Shown here one piece after another: positions 23,436-35,463 of a stretch of 64,000 nucleotides of DNA (positions are counted from its first letter, which is position 1; each line of letters starts with the position of its first letter). Location: assembly GCA_964020085.1 (NCBI GenBank), contig OZ026600.1, forward strand, positions 26,140,738 to 26,204,737, written 5' to 3'. The translations under genes were made by a program, and so were the position numbers. A model generated the notes under the pieces. That model was not told where the DNA came from. It searched no databases and saw only the letters and a program-made list of their open reading frames with translations. Source of the stretch: Micromussa lordhowensis. Lineage: Eukaryota; Cnidaria; Anthozoa; Scleractinia; Lobophylliidae.

Positions 23436-23441
23436 TTATTG
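23436..23441 (-). promoter_or_regulatory. Candidate SLC35B2 polyadenylation signal
   Basis: TTTATT on the plus strand reads AATAAA on the minus strand, about 115 bases after the SLC35B2 stop codon, a typical position. Confidence 0.4.
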
Positions 23442-23553
23442 GTTTTTGGTAACTAGAAATGAGGAAAGAGCATAATATATTTTGTAATTCTACCTGCAAA
23501 GGACCCCAACTGACCCCATCAACCACCACCCCCACTAACAGGAAAAGTGCCAT

Positions 23554-26500
23554 TTAGGCCTTTGTGAGAGACTTTGATGTGCGATACCTAGCGTATATCC
23601 GCAAAAATAGTGCAACAAACACTACAAGCACACCAAATACTGCTTGAGCTGACAGTGGATGATTATAAAGAATGCAAGAGAGCAATATGCTGAGCATCAT
23701 GCGCGTGGTCATAATGATAGTGAAGACAATGGGACCAAATGATCGAATGGTGTAAAAAATAAACAGCTGCCCTGTGGCTGACGTAATTGACAACAGCAGG
23801 ACATGAAATGCAAACTCTGAATGGCTTAGCATGAACCACAATGCTGGCAAGAAGTTTCCACCTTCGATCATTGACCAAACTGTCAACAAACAAGAAAAGA
23901 TATTCACGCCAAACATCATCTGCATGGGGGACATCTTGTGTGTGGTAAACAGCTTTGATTGCCAATTGGAAGTAAAGCTGTCAAAAGCCATGTATCCCAG
24001 AAGAATAACTGCTCCAGAAAGAGTTGTGACAGCTGTTGGATGCTTGTCTGATGGATCTGCCGACAAAAGAAACAGGCTGACACCTGCAGAAAGGAGAACA
24101 GCCACAACATATTCATAGTAGGGATATACATTCTTAGAGACTATCTTCCCCATGATCATAACTGGAATTATCTTTGATGCCTTACACAGGACCTGTGTTG
24201 GAAAGCTGACAAATTTTAATGCCTCATACTGACACCAGCTGCTCATTATGTTTGAAAAGGAGCAAAAGGAATACTTGTATAGTGGTGAAGTGTGTCGTGG
24301 CTGTCTTGTGAAGACTATATAAGTGGCGGCAACAGTGAGAGCAAGGACACGGTTGACGAACACAAGGAATTGAGAATTTTTAAATGGCGCCTTCCCAACT
24401 GTTCCATCAGCCCTGTGCTCCTCATAGTCCCCGGTCATTATCCGTTCTTGTAAGACTCCCCATGTGAGGTATGATGCTTGAAGACCTGCTGCACAAAATA
24501 GGAGCTTTAAAGTTGTTTGAGAAAAACTTGATGGGGCAGCAGTGTCATCCTTTGCAGAACTTGCTTTGATACCACCCTCCTCAACACTCGGGGCCTCCTG
24601 TGGTGTGCCAAACACACAAAGCTGGACAGAACGGAAAAGGCATCCAGTTCCTGATGACAACAAAGCAAATTTCTAAATACTGGTAATATAAAGTTTAACT
24701 TATAAGCCCTGGGCGGGTTAGAATAATGTTTCAAAATAAGCTGATTAAACCAACATCCAGCAGCATAAAAAGCTGTTTTATGTTCTTGAAAACAAGAGAC
24801 ACAAGGTACAGGTAAGTTACGTGTATGTTGTAGGTCAAAATGAAATTCAGGTTAAAATGATTTTAACCTAGTTTGATTCTCAATTTCCTTTGTCCTCCAA
24901 CTCTAATTATTCATGATCCACAAAAAATCAGGGTGAAGAACCAAGGAATTTCATTTTAACCTGAATTTCATTTTGACCTGCAACATATACACGTGCACTA
25001 CAGAGGTTGGTGTACGAAGCTTCTTCATAAAGGCAAATACGAGGCAGGGAGGTACACATACATGTAACTTATAACTGTATTTTACAGTAGTAAGCAAATC
25101 TGGTTATTAGAAACGTCAATGGCAGCATAACACCTTGATTTCTTTAAGTTTACACACTTTAAAAATAAAGAAAGATAAGTGAGTAAGTAAAACATTATTT
25201 AGACAGGGTAGCCCATTCAGCATCATGGCTGGTATCCAGAGGGGCCCTGGTATACTGGTAGGGGCCCTAAGATTACAATCAAACTTGTCAAAATTCCTCC
25301 CTGTATGACCATATCTCTCTAAAATTTTGAACAGCTAATCACCTACAAAAGGACAGATCTGAACAAGAACAAGAACTTCTCATTATATCGTAATTCTCGT
25401 AACGTCATTTCTACCATTCATGATGAAACTTTTCACAAAAGAAATCGCTCAGTATATTCTGTAGATTCAAGCGTACTGATGTGAAAAACAAACTGGGTTT
25501 TGTCACCACTACTTTTAAATGTAGACAAGTAATGATGGCCATGTCCAACATAAACAGCAAGTTCTTTGCTTCTTTGCTAGCTTCCAAAGTGCTTTATGAA
25601 AAAACACAATTATTTATTTCAAATATTATGCGATTGAAAAACAGGTATTCAAGCTGCTATTACATCATGCGAGATATCTTCTTAGTGGGTAAGGAACAAT
25701 TTTTGAACGGCTAAAATTTCAGTTCTGGAAATATTTCAAGAACTTTGAAGTTATGATAGTCTGAAGAATCTTCTCTATATCAATTCTTACATTCAAAAAA
25801 GTACTCAAAAATTATTTTTGTTTACAATGTTGTTGTGACTTAAGTTTATCTTTGGTTAAAAACCTTTCAACCCAGTTTCATAATTATCTTTACTTACCGT
25901 TGTGTATGATCTTACATTCATTATCATAATCTTAAACTAAGGGCAAATCTTATACTTGTAAACAAAACCAGACTGAGAAATTTTGAACCAAAAGTAGATT
26001 TTCAATAATTAGAATTATTCTAACATTTACGTTGGCAATTTATTCACGCTAGTTTGCTTAGCTATATCTCTAATAGTATATTTCTTAAGTTCACTTGAAT
26101 GACCAAGATAAATCACAACCAAAACTAATTAAAATTCTTCTGTGGCTGCAGTCTTGCAACAACAGTGTGGACCTTGTACTTAATTAAGCCGTTCCCATAG
26201 AAATAACCACAACCTTAAGGAATTTGTTTAATATTTGCACCCAATGAAAAGCCACTACTAACCATGTGTACTATAAGGTGTTTTCATACAGTTTTTGGGC
26301 AATTGCTCTCTGAATCATTATGAAATAATCCCTGATACTAAAGAGGCACCACCATGAATTTTTGCAGCATTTGTGGTGAAAGCAGTAATAAAATTATGAC
26401 TAAAACTCTTTGCTTGTACATGAATCGGTACGACAACAAGAACACCAAGCTGAAGATACAGCAGATTCAGGCTTAGTCAGAGTGTTTTAAAATCGTCTCA

Positions 26501-27450
26501 GTTGCATTGCAAGAAGAAATTTCAGTGTTACCATGTGGGAATGAAAATATCCTGTTTAGGGAAAGGCATGCTGTGGCATGAAGATGTGGGACAAGAGAAA
26601 GAGTGGTCACTCTTATCTCCCAGGTACATCTAAACCTTTGTCTTCTGATCTAAGATGCACATTTGCTTCGCGAGTGACAACACAGCTTATCAGAAACAGA
26701 AAGTGACCATTCCCACCTACCAATATTCAACATTTCACTTTGCAACCTTAACAATGTGGTCAATGAGACTTTTAAATGCAACCTGGTCAAACTTGCGATC
26801 TTGCATAAATTGAAGGCACCGAAAATTAACATTACTTCGAGAACCTATCGAGGAGAACAGGCCCAAAAAATTAAATCAAAACCTCTGCATACATATTACA
26901 GTTAAAACTCTCTACAGCTGCCAGCCTGGGGCAGAATTATAAACTGGCCGTGACAGAGCCAACAGACAGAGAGGAGAAAAGTATGCGGATAGCATATAGC
27001 AAGGAGGAAACTTACTGGCTGTTGTGTAGAGACGAGCATTGGAGATTCAACTGATTAGCTATTTCCTTGTTGTTTGTTTAAATCTATTGCCTATAGCAGC
27101 TTTGTTTTAATTATGAAACTTTCAGCTTCGTTTCTATTATGAAATGTTCTACTCAGTAGAAGAATAAAATTAACTAAAAACAACCTACCACTTCTTTCGT
27201 TGAAGTTTGAATTCTGGAGCATACGGATAATAAAGGCAGCAGGAATGATTATTGTTGCATAACCAAGAAGGTTCCAGGACAGGTTCTCGACCCAGTTGTC
27301 GCTGCTAGAAGTTTTATTTTCTCCATCACTCGCTTCTTTCTCTCCCTCGGTGACTCCCAGCGACTCTTCTGCAATAACGTTTACACCATATATTGTGAAA
27401 GCAAGAACTAACAAAACGGCAACACGGTAAATAGGAGCGTGTTTTAGCAT
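23554..27450 (-). CDS. SLC35B2: SLC35B2-type PAPS transporter (two exons)
   Basis: Golgi nucleotide-sulfate antiporter that brings PAPS, the sulfate donor, into the Golgi lumen for sulfation of proteoglycans and tyrosines. Exon 1 is 27450-27189 (ATG start, donor GTAGGT, phase 1) and exon 2 is 24650-23554 (acceptor TCATCAG, stop). Joined length is 452 residues; human SLC35B2 is about 430. Exon 1 has a hydrophobic N-terminal segment (VAVLLVLAFTIYGVNV) and a second one near residues 62-76. Exon 2 has the family hallmarks LQASYLTWGVLQERIMT, SWCQYEALKFVSFPTQVLCK, KIIPVMIMGK and FDSFTSNWQSKLF, with about ten membrane segments overall. A GTG-initiated extension of exon 1 (to 27471) is less likely than the ATG at 27450. 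Confidence 0.95.
24651..27188. other. SLC35B2 intron
   Basis: A 2.5-kb intron. It contains the MITE at 24827-24988. I see no other coding or RNA feature. AT-rich sequence with scattered short ORFs has no family signature. Confidence 0.5.
24827..24988. repeat. MITE in SLC35B2 intron
   Basis: Left GTTGTAGGTCAAAATGAAAT and right ATTTCATTTTGACCTGCAAC are inverted copies extending through AATTCAGGTTAAAATGA on each side. The loop of about 80 bases is unrelated sequence. Confidence 0.75.
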
Positions 27451-28294
27451 TTTGAAGTTTGCAGCACACACGGTGAATGTATGGCTTGACTTCCACGGAA
27501 TAAAGCCAATCTTAGAACGCGGCTACCACTTGAGATATTAGAGTCCTTGTCTATAAGTTATAAAAACTCCTTGCAATCATGTTAAAAGGCATTAGGTTTC
27601 ATTTCATTTTGAATATTCATCGCGCTAAGTGCCACGTACTAAAACTGCAGTACGACGCCATGACAGCAGCTTCACCATCACAAACATGAAGACTCGTTCC
27701 CAGTTTCTTCAAATCACAACTGACCCTCATTTCGATGGAGAGGCAGAGAAAAATGACGATGCCACGCCCTCATCTATGGCGTTATATCTCCGCCAAAATT
27801 CAACTTTCGCCTTGTGATGTTTAATTCACATTTCAACTTCGCACTCTACGAGTCGACATTGTAGTTTTACAATACAACATTTAAGTTTCGTGATGCAAAA
27901 TTAGAGTTTTTCAGTGCAATATTGTAGTTTCCTCATACGACGTGCAAGGTTTTACTTTTACAGAGCAACCTGAGAACATCATTCGCAGTTCCGTCTTCAA
28001 TATTCTTACTTTATCGTTTGATGTTCAAATTTGACAGTGGTAGATTGAAGTACGTCGACGCGATATTCAAGTGTCACCATGCGACATTTAAAGATCTGTC
28101 AATCACATTTCATGTTCGGTGCATGTCATTCCATATCCCAGCACCTTCGTGCTACATTCAACTTTGATCATTTTATGCAAGTTTGAACGTTCGTCACGCT
28201 TGAGTGGTTTACCTTTTGCACACGATACCGCTGTAGCATAGCGGGCTCAACCATATCATGTGTATTCTTCTTCTTGGCGGGAACGCATCAAAAA

Positions 28295-28370
28295 ATGGCT
28301 TTGGAAAATCAGAACGCAAGGAGTACCCTCCGTCGAGTTGCTGAGCAGCTCATTTCGCTGGCAAACCAAG
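28295..28370 (+). CDS. Short leader exon inside the transposon
   Basis: ATG directly follows the left inverted arm; 25 codons (MALENQNARSTLRRVAEQLI...) end at a good donor, CAAG then GTGAGA, in phase 1. I do not recognise the peptide. Its placement mirrors the minus-strand exon next to the right arm, which is the main reason to list it. No continuing exon was found in the remaining interior. Confidence 0.4.
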
Positions 28371-28649
28371 GTGAGAGTCCCGAACAACAGCAAATGCAGT
28401 CTTAGAAACCTTTAAGTACATGAAAAACGCGCCGTATTTGAGTGATTTTAACGCCAATAACAGCATGACAGGGACAAATCCTACATACATGCAAGCTTAA
28501 ATTTCTTTTGTTATAGCTGTCAATAATTATATTTTAAAAAATTACTTTTCTGCAATGAATTTATTACGAAGAAAAGGCAATTAGGATTGTTGATCGCCCT
28601 CGTCCTCTTCGTTGAGACATTCACTGAGCTTTACAGAAAGCAGCTAGAA

Positions 28650-29765
28650 TGCTTACAATCTTCCTATTATATTAGCCTTCACAACTATACAAGAGAGACA
28701 GTTAATTTCAGAAGAAAAAAAAAAATTAGGACTTTGGGTGAATGTAGCATGTTTGGGTCTTATGCAGCTGGCCAGAAAAAATATAGTAACAGTAGGGGTA
28801 GTTTTGAAACCTCGGTGGAAATCAAACTCCGCATTGCAGGGGAAGGGGGAGGGGCAAGTCATATTAAAAAATGTTAGGGGCGGACCATTGGAAAACGTTA
28901 TGGGGGAGGGGGTGGCAGGGAATTTTTGAGTTGCATGAATGTATTTTTTCATTAACAACTTTCATCAAAATGTTAGCTTCCCGGGATGCATGATCTTTTC
29001 CTATTAATTTTCCCTTGCACTGATATTTTTTGTAATACCCCTCTCCACCCCCCCCCCCCCGCCCCAACCATGAAGTTTCTAATGGTCCTTATCAAATTCG
29101 CATGCAAAGCTTTCTGTAATGCTATTTTGCAACGGTAATGTAGCAGTTGTTCGTAAGGTCTTTTCTTATTGGATGCTTGAAACAATGGACTTCAAAAGTC
29201 ACTATTGTTTTAGCATTGCTTGGGGTTTGGGTGGCGAACCAATTGCCTTAGGATCTTACGGCAGCTGCTACATGACCCATTTTGAAAACTGTCCCATGAG
29301 AAGGGTCTGCTTTGAATCTTTGATTGCCATTAGCTCTCTTCGGCATGCCAATTCCAGAATTTATGCGGTAAAAAATAAATTAAATAATTGTTATCAATTA
29401 ATAAAAAAAAGAGACTGGAAACTAGGCTTGGATAAATTCTACTTGCAAAATGGCTTATTCTGCCTGCCAGCAGTGCTTGTAAAAATTGCTTATTCTGCTC
29501 GAAATTCCGCCTGCAGAATTTACCCAAGGCTACTGCAAATGCGAGTCTCAAACAACCTGAATAAAGAATTGAGACTTTAAGACATGCTGTTGCCTTGAAA
29601 TATTAAATGAGAGACTCATGCAATATTTTTTTCTGGCCAGCTGCAAAAGACCCCCACATGCTACATGTATCCGTCGTACTCACAGTCTTTCTTTCTTCTG
29701 AAATTAACTATCTCTCATATATAGTTATTAAGGCGAAGATAATAGGAAGATTGTAAGCATACCAA
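28650..29765. mobile_element. Nested element inside the transposon
   Basis: About 140 bases at 28650-28790 (ATGCTTACAATCTTCCTATT and on, through GCAGCTGGCCAGAAAAAATA) reappear inverted at 29623-29762. The interior has G-rich and C-rich stretches (28830-28920, 29045-29065) and no convincing gene. The 29119-29580 open frame shows no family signature. Confidence 0.6.
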
Positions 29766-29915
29766 TAATGATCATTTTGGATTCTGAATTCCGGATTCCG
29801 GATTCCGGATTCTTCATTCGCTATTTTAGGCAAACCCCTCAAATGATGTGAGCAGATTTTATTTTCCTCGAATCCCAGTCATACTATAAGGAAGTAGTTT
29901 TTTATTTACACAAGC

Positions 29916-30356
29916 TTAAATGGCTTCAAGATTTTCAGTACCTGAAACTGAGAGCCCATATTTTGCCATCCTTCTCTCGATGGTACGCGTGGATACCTTT
30001 AGTAGCTGAGCAATGACAGGCACTTGAAAGCTCTGTTCAAGAAGCATAGAGAGCTGCTCTTCTTTTATCTCAAACGATGGTCGTCCAGGCCTTCCAGAAT
30101 GTATTCGAGGAACAGTTTCGAAGGCGAAAAGAGAAGCAGGAGACTCTGAGTCAATGTTGTTCAGGTGTACTACGGTTTCCCCCAAAAGGCGAACGATTTC
30201 CTCAATTTCTGAAAATCCACTATCTATATTCACTACTGTCCGAGCTACATAATCAAGCCTTAACACTATTCCATCAATTTCGTAAGAAGAAATTGGATTT
30301 TCTAGAACTTCTATAGTTTGTTGTACAATATCGTGCAGTATCCGGAACTCCGCCAT
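29916..30356 (-). pseudogene. Helix-turn-helix leader of an integrase-core type gene
   Basis: The ATG at 30356 opens a frame to the stop at 29916 (146 residues). Residues ~97-140 are a helix-turn-helix: GRPGRPSFEIKEEQLSMLLE, then FQVPVIAQLLKVSTRTIERR and MAKYGLSVSG. From family knowledge, this leader precedes a DDE integrase-core domain in widespread metazoan transposon-derived proteins. A donor-like TCAG|GTACTG at 29942/29941 falls right after SVSG, where those proteins usually continue. No DDE core is found downstream, so I treat it as the remaining first exon of a truncated gene. DNA binding is likely if expressed; transposition by this copy alone is not. Confidence 0.6.
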
Positions 30357-30475
30357 GTTGATGCGTTCCCGCCAAGAAGAAGAATACACATGATATGGTT
30401 GAGCCCGCTATACTACAGCGGTATCGTGTGCAAAAGGTAAACCACTCAAGCGTGACGAACGTTCAAACTTGCATA

Positions 30476-31225
30476 ATATATAGATTTAGGCCAGCCTAAA
30501 AGCGTAGCTCCTGGGCCGGGTTGTTCAGAGCCCGATCAAACTAGCCGAGGATAAAGTAGAATTTTGATTTGAGTTTTGTAACTTTGCGGTGAGATTTTCT
30601 GTATATTGTTTTTGTGTTTTGAATTTTAATGAAAGCAAAATACGCAAAACAAAAGCAGTGAAAAAACTTTGTACAAAAGAAAAGGTTATAATTCGGTTAA
30701 ATTTTAATCCTGGGTTAGCGTTAACCGGCTTCCTACCAACCCTACGCTGTTTACAGCAAGTTAATCCTGACATGAGCCCGCGATCTGATCGAAAAAAGCA
30801 GCACTTGGGCAGCGGTCAACTTTAAAAAAACACGTGACCTCGATGAGCCCTGAACTTGAGCCCGCGATATGGTCACGTGATACTGGTCAGCGGATTCCTT
30901 GTTTTGACAGGTGTCAATTGTCTGCAACATGGATGTCCAAAGGACGCTTTAAACCAAGGGTTTACGTGTCGTTTTGGTTTACGTGTCAATTGTGGCCGCC
31001 ATGTTGCGCGACTCCACCACCGTCGTCGTCGTCGTCGTCGTCGTCGTGCGTACGCGCCCACGAGCAATACCGCTAGCCATGATACACATGAGAAAATAAG
31101 TTCATGGGTTCCCTTCAGTTTCCTAATATGGGTATGGGGCTCCGCTTGGCGGCCTTCGGCCGCCGGAGCTCCGCTAATATGGGTATGGGGCTCCGCTTGG
31201 CGGCCTTCGGCCGCCGGAGCTCCGC
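30476..31225. mobile_element. TA-flanked MITE, copy 1 (750 bp)
   Basis: It interrupts the right arm of the 27775-31626 transposon. The uninterrupted left arm gives the empty site (GCATAAAATGATC inverted), proving the insertion limits and a TA duplication (30474-30475, 31226-31227). It starts ATATATAGATTTAGGCCAGC and ends GCCGCCGGAGCTCCGC. It contains a GTC triplet run at 31020-31048 and a tandem duplication of its last ~53 bases (31121-31172, 31173-31225). The other copy is at 48023-48680. Confidence 0.85.
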
Positions 31226-31632
31226 TAAAATGATCAAAGTTGAATGTAGCACGAAGGTGCTGGGATATGGAATGACATGCACCGAACATGAAATGTGATT
31301 GACAGATCTTTAAATGTCGCATGGTGACACTTGAATATCGCGTCGACGTACTTCAATCTACCACTGTCAAATTTGAACATCAAACGATAAAGTAAGAATA
31401 TTGAAGACGGAACTGCGAATGATGTTCTCAGGTTGCTCTGTAAAAGTAAAACCTTGCACGTCGTATGAGGAAACTACAATATTGCACTGAAAAACTCTAA
31501 TTTTGCATCACGAAACTTAAATGTTGTATTGTAAAACTACAATGTCGACTCGTAGAGTGCGAAGTTGAAATGTGAATTAAACATCACAAGGCGAAAGTTG
31601 AATTTTGGCGGAGATATAACGCCATACTCATC

Positions 31633-33060
31633 TGTTGCAAAGAACATATATATCACAGTCTCCTCGAATAATTGCGGGCGACCAGCGGAGCCCGCAATCC
31701 TAATCTCAACATTGGTTTCAAACGCATGCGCGGCAGTTATATAGCCTTGCAGTGACTCGAATTTAGCAAAAAAAGTCGTCCTTCCAAATATTTGTCCTTA
31801 GGGACACTAAGAACCAATGAAATGAAAGGACGTAATTTTAGCACCGGCGCTTTGACCACGCGAGACAAACACGAAGCAGCGGTAATTTGAGCACAGGCGT
31901 TCTGACCGCTAGAAACCAACACCAAGCAGAAGACAATTCTCACCAAAGCATAGCTGTTTTTTTCACCTTCCATAGTCAATGATCTTTAATGTAGTTGAAG
32001 GGTCAAATAATATGTAAATTTCGCCTTCTTGAAGCTAAGAATGTCAAGAATCACGTGCAGTTCATGCAGAAGTGGCGATCCATAAATTGGAATGCACAAA
32101 ACACAATTTTATCACGTGGACGACGTCTATTTCGTCGAAGAATCACGTGCAGCTCATGCATAGCTGGCGCGCCGTCCAATCAAACTCGAGCGTGTGAACT
32201 TGTGATCGGAACGTTTCCTGTCCGTGTCTGTTGTTGTCGGGTTACATCAAATGACCTTGACTAAATCAATATGTTCATTTTATAATCAACAGTGTTTTTA
32301 TTTACAACGTGAAAAAATAACCATTTTGTCAAATCCAACACAAAATAGAACTAGTGTATAATCAAACTGGTGTTACTGTTTCACAAGGTCAGTAAAACCA
32401 CTCTTAGGTCCCTTTGTCTCGTTTTAGGGAAAACAAGAAGTTGAAAACAACTTATAACCGCGCTTTTAAAATTGAACTGTTTTCTAAGTATTAGCAACAG
32501 CGTTTTGCGAGTAAACATTACCCATTGGAAACAATAGAGATTGCGTGATTCAAAGTAAGCTTAGTGCCTGGATTGAAAGAGATTTTATTTCACATTCTTT
32601 GCATAGCGTGGTTGCGTGATTGGTAATCGGAGATTTTTGTTTACCTGTAGCTCGAAGGAGAATTGACCTTTCAAACAAATATATATTTGCAAAGGTTTTG
32701 ACGAGTGCCGAGGTTATATTTTTTGTCCCAGAAAACTCCACCATTGCTTCTGGCGAAGTAAACACGATCTTATTTATCACCGTAAGGGCATTACAGTAAA
32801 TACGGTCATATTTATCAGCATCAGCGCATTCCATGGCTGACTACCTTCTTTAGCGCATTGAATATTCCCTTCGAAAGTGAACATGCAAGCAAAACAAAAA
32901 TACAACTCTAGATAATTTCAGCCGTAGTAGCCAGCAACAGGTCCTAAATTACATTCTTTATCCTTGCAAATGTCTTGACGTCCAACTCCGAGGGATTTTC
33001 GCCCAATTATTTCTCCCCGACTATGAATATTCAATTCGCTAACTAGACAAAACTTTCCGG
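31633..33060. other. Spacer between the transposon and 33 kb duplications
   Basis: I see no supportable gene. Motifs such as 'atcacgtgcag.tcatgca' occur twice (32050-32075 and 32140-32165), suggesting a small local duplication. Confidence 0.35.
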
Positions 33061-33079
33061 AGGGGAGGTATGACGAAAA

Positions 33080-33322
33080 GAGCTGAGAAATGGCCTGTAA
33101 TTGGCTGATGATGACATCATTCGGTGACGACATTTGGCCGAGTGGGAGTTTGGCCTGTGATTGGTTGATGAAGACATCATCCGCGGAGGTCTTCGTCTGG
33201 TGACACAAAAACGAAAAAAAAAAAACCCTTGCAGAGCAAGAACCGCGCTCGGCCCATGGCCGCGCGGTTAAAAAAAAAACCGTGCAGAGCAAGAACCGCG
33301 CTCGGCCCATGGCCGCGCGGTT
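33080..33322. repeat. Two short tandem duplications
   Basis: A ~33-base unit (GGCCTGTRATTGGYTGATGA and on) occurs at 33089 and 33150. A ~42-base unit (TGCAGAGCAAGAACCGCGCT and on) occurs at 33231 and 33282, separated by A-runs. An open frame on the minus strand (32918-33400) crosses both but its translation is itself repetitive and unrecognised. Confidence 0.6.
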
Positions 33323-33399
33323 AACAATCACCCACACTATGCAACCCTTTATTGCCCTGCAAATATAAATGCCCAAAATGGAAAAAGAACACAACGCCA

Positions 33400-35100
33400 C
33401 TGTTTTACAATGAATTCGTTAACCTCAGTGAAACAAATCATGCATAGCCCTCGCCCGCACTTCCTAACCTGTGGTTATTACTAGTTTATACATTACACCA
33501 GTGCAACTAACCCCCCAAATTTGTTTTCGCTTATATAAATCTCCTTATTTTTTTGATCACCACTGCGAAAAAAGTATCGTTGTAGCTATTTTAGTTAATT
33601 TTCTACGAATTTTCAAAGTCCGTAAAATTTAGCCCTTTCCGCGGCCAGTAGCGAAGGATGGGGCGAGTTGGCCTGGACGTCATCGAAGGACTAACAATGT
33701 TTTGCTTCCAAGGAGAATTTATGCGAACATGCGACAGTGTAATTCAAAATCGTTGCACAATGCAAGGAAGATGTGTTTTTGAAGGGATTCACAGAACAAC
33801 ATGCTCAGGAGAGAGAAATAATCTTCATTCAATACCTATGTCCCAGTGATACTCGAAAGAAACGTGCAGACCGTGCGAAGTCGGACATCGAGCAGTTCTT
33901 CGATCTCGAGTTCGCCGCTACTGTAAAAACCTAGTATTCAGAGTATTTTCATGGCCTGTGCATTCTTCCTTAGCTTCTAGTGCGAAGCTCGATATTGTCA
34001 AGGTCGATAAGACACAAATGGTCGAGATAAGCTGGGAGCCATCTGACTATTCAGTTCAAATGAGCCCCGGCTGTTCCAGACCAAAATAATGGAAACTACC
34101 GTAGGTGAGATAATTACATATTTTTTATACGACAAATCATACGCATCGAGTTTTCTTTGTGCTCGAAATAGAGAGCTTTCTAAACGAATAATCAGTGGCA
34201 CGTACCTCCTACAACGAGGCGATTGAGATTAGCGAGGCTTCGAACAGCAGAGCTAGCTATGTATTTGTAGGTTTCATATACAACCCCCGGGAAAAGGCGT
34301 AATCCCAGACAAGAGGCGTGCGGCCAGGTTCCCAAAACCCTTACTCTATTTATGATCAACCTCTGCGATTTTTCCTACCCTATTTATGTCCTGAACAGAA
34401 ATTCAGCACCCTATTTATGACCGTTCCGGCTGGCACAGTTGCCCTAAACATAATTTATGAAGGGCCTTTGATGATGGTCTTGTGATGAAAAAGTAGGTTC
34501 TTCTAACACTCATACCCAATTCAAGACTAGAGTGAAAAAAACATACCCTATTTGAGACCAAAATGACCAAAATCTATACCCTATTTGTGACCAAAACGGC
34601 TGAAAAACCATACCCTTTGGGGTCTATATAGCCCATATAAGGGAGTGCCCCCCCCCCCTTCCCCGCATACAACCACACGCACGAGGTCGACGATCGGCTT
34701 GCATACACAATTGTTTTGTCGCTGTAACTATGTTCTTGTGGAATTATCGTACAACTCAATGGTATAGTTCTATTGCCGTGTAGTAACCTCAATGTTCTCT
34801 TACAAAAAGATTTGCGTTACTCTTCGCTATTATCCCTTCCCCCCCCCCGGGGAAGAAACTCCCATATAAAAATGACGGAGATGCTCGTCGGAAACTTTGA
34901 AAATAATCTCTTAGAGGTAACTAGATCCTATTTTGTGGGCGTGGCTTGAAATATTTCTCACCCCTAAGAGGTACCAATTCTGAAACAAGACAAGTTCCTG
35001 AAATATTCTAGAGCGAGTTGCTGGCAAAATTTGCATACACCTCTCACAGTTTTCAGAAAGAGGCATTATGCTCCAAAAATATTAGTGACGTGAAGTAGAT
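33400..35100. other. Spacer with 'accctattta' repeat
   Basis: I see no gene. At 34310-34660 the phrase ACCCTATTTATGACC and variants recur about eight times and the block ends near CCATATAAGGGAG. It resembles the diverged block at 5150-5510. Confidence 0.45.
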
Positions 35101-35211
35101 ATGAAATAATTCATATATTTAAACTGCGGTTATAGATGAAAGTGAAGAATGATCATCGCAGTGAATTTTCCAATTTAAGCAATTGGAAAGAAGAAGCCTG
35201 AAAAAAATCAA

Positions 35212-35244
<33 letters not shown>

Positions 35245-35395
35245 GATACCGGTGCGATGCTCTACCAACTGAGCTATGAAGCCACACATTGGGAGCGAGG
35301 TCACGGGTTTGAATCCCTTTGAAGCCCTGATTTTTTTTCCAGGCTTCTTCTTTCCAGTTGCTTAATTGGAAAATTCACTGCGATGATCATTCTTC
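35100..35395 (-). repeat. tRNA-headed coral-type SINE, inverted pair
   Basis: On the minus strand, 35290-35218 has a tRNA-like head (GCTTCATAGCTCAGTTGGTA, then ACGGGTTCGAATCCCGT). A body follows with GGCTTCTTCTTTCCAATTGC and CACTGCGATGATCATTCTTC. A truncated plus-strand copy of the same body follows at 35295-35395, giving a hairpin. The anticodon stem is imperfect and position 33 is not T, so it is not called as a working tRNA. Same family as 40590-40800. Confidence 0.75.
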
Positions 35396-35463
35396 AAAAA
35401 AATCATCATTTCACTCCTCACGGGAAGGGAAGGGAGGCCCTGGTGGCCTCATGGTTAGTGCGC

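Larger units (their letters stand above)
27775..31626. mobile_element. DNA transposon, ~0.5-kb TIRs, 6-bp target duplication
   Basis: The termini TATGGCGTTATATCTCC and GGAGATATAACGCCATA start inverted repeats: 27775-28290 on the left; 30357-30475 plus 31228-31626 on the right, split by a MITE. CTCATC is duplicated outside both ends (27769-27774 and 31627-31632). Each arm runs up to within a few bases of an inward-facing ATG (28295 on +, 30356 on -), so the arms probably carry promoters for two convergent genes. Only a helix-turn-helix leader exon and one short exon remain inside; no catalytic core is visible, so this copy is probably non-autonomous. It lies 325 bases upstream of the SLC35B2 start. 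Confidence 0.85.

Noticed and set aside
29119..29580. 153-codon open frame on the + strand
   Set aside because: It lies in the interior of a nested element with no family signature; codon content looks like chance AT-rich sequence.
32918..33400. 160-codon open frame on the minus strand
   Set aside because: It crosses two tandem duplications and A-runs; its translation contains repeated blocks and no recognisable motif.
35218..35290. tRNA gene on the minus strand (and similar heads at 40657-40730, 20309-20381, 7498-7570)
   Set aside because: Boxes A and B are present but the anticodon arms are imperfect, and each copy continues into a shared SINE body, so these are tRNA-derived SINE heads rather than working tRNA genes.
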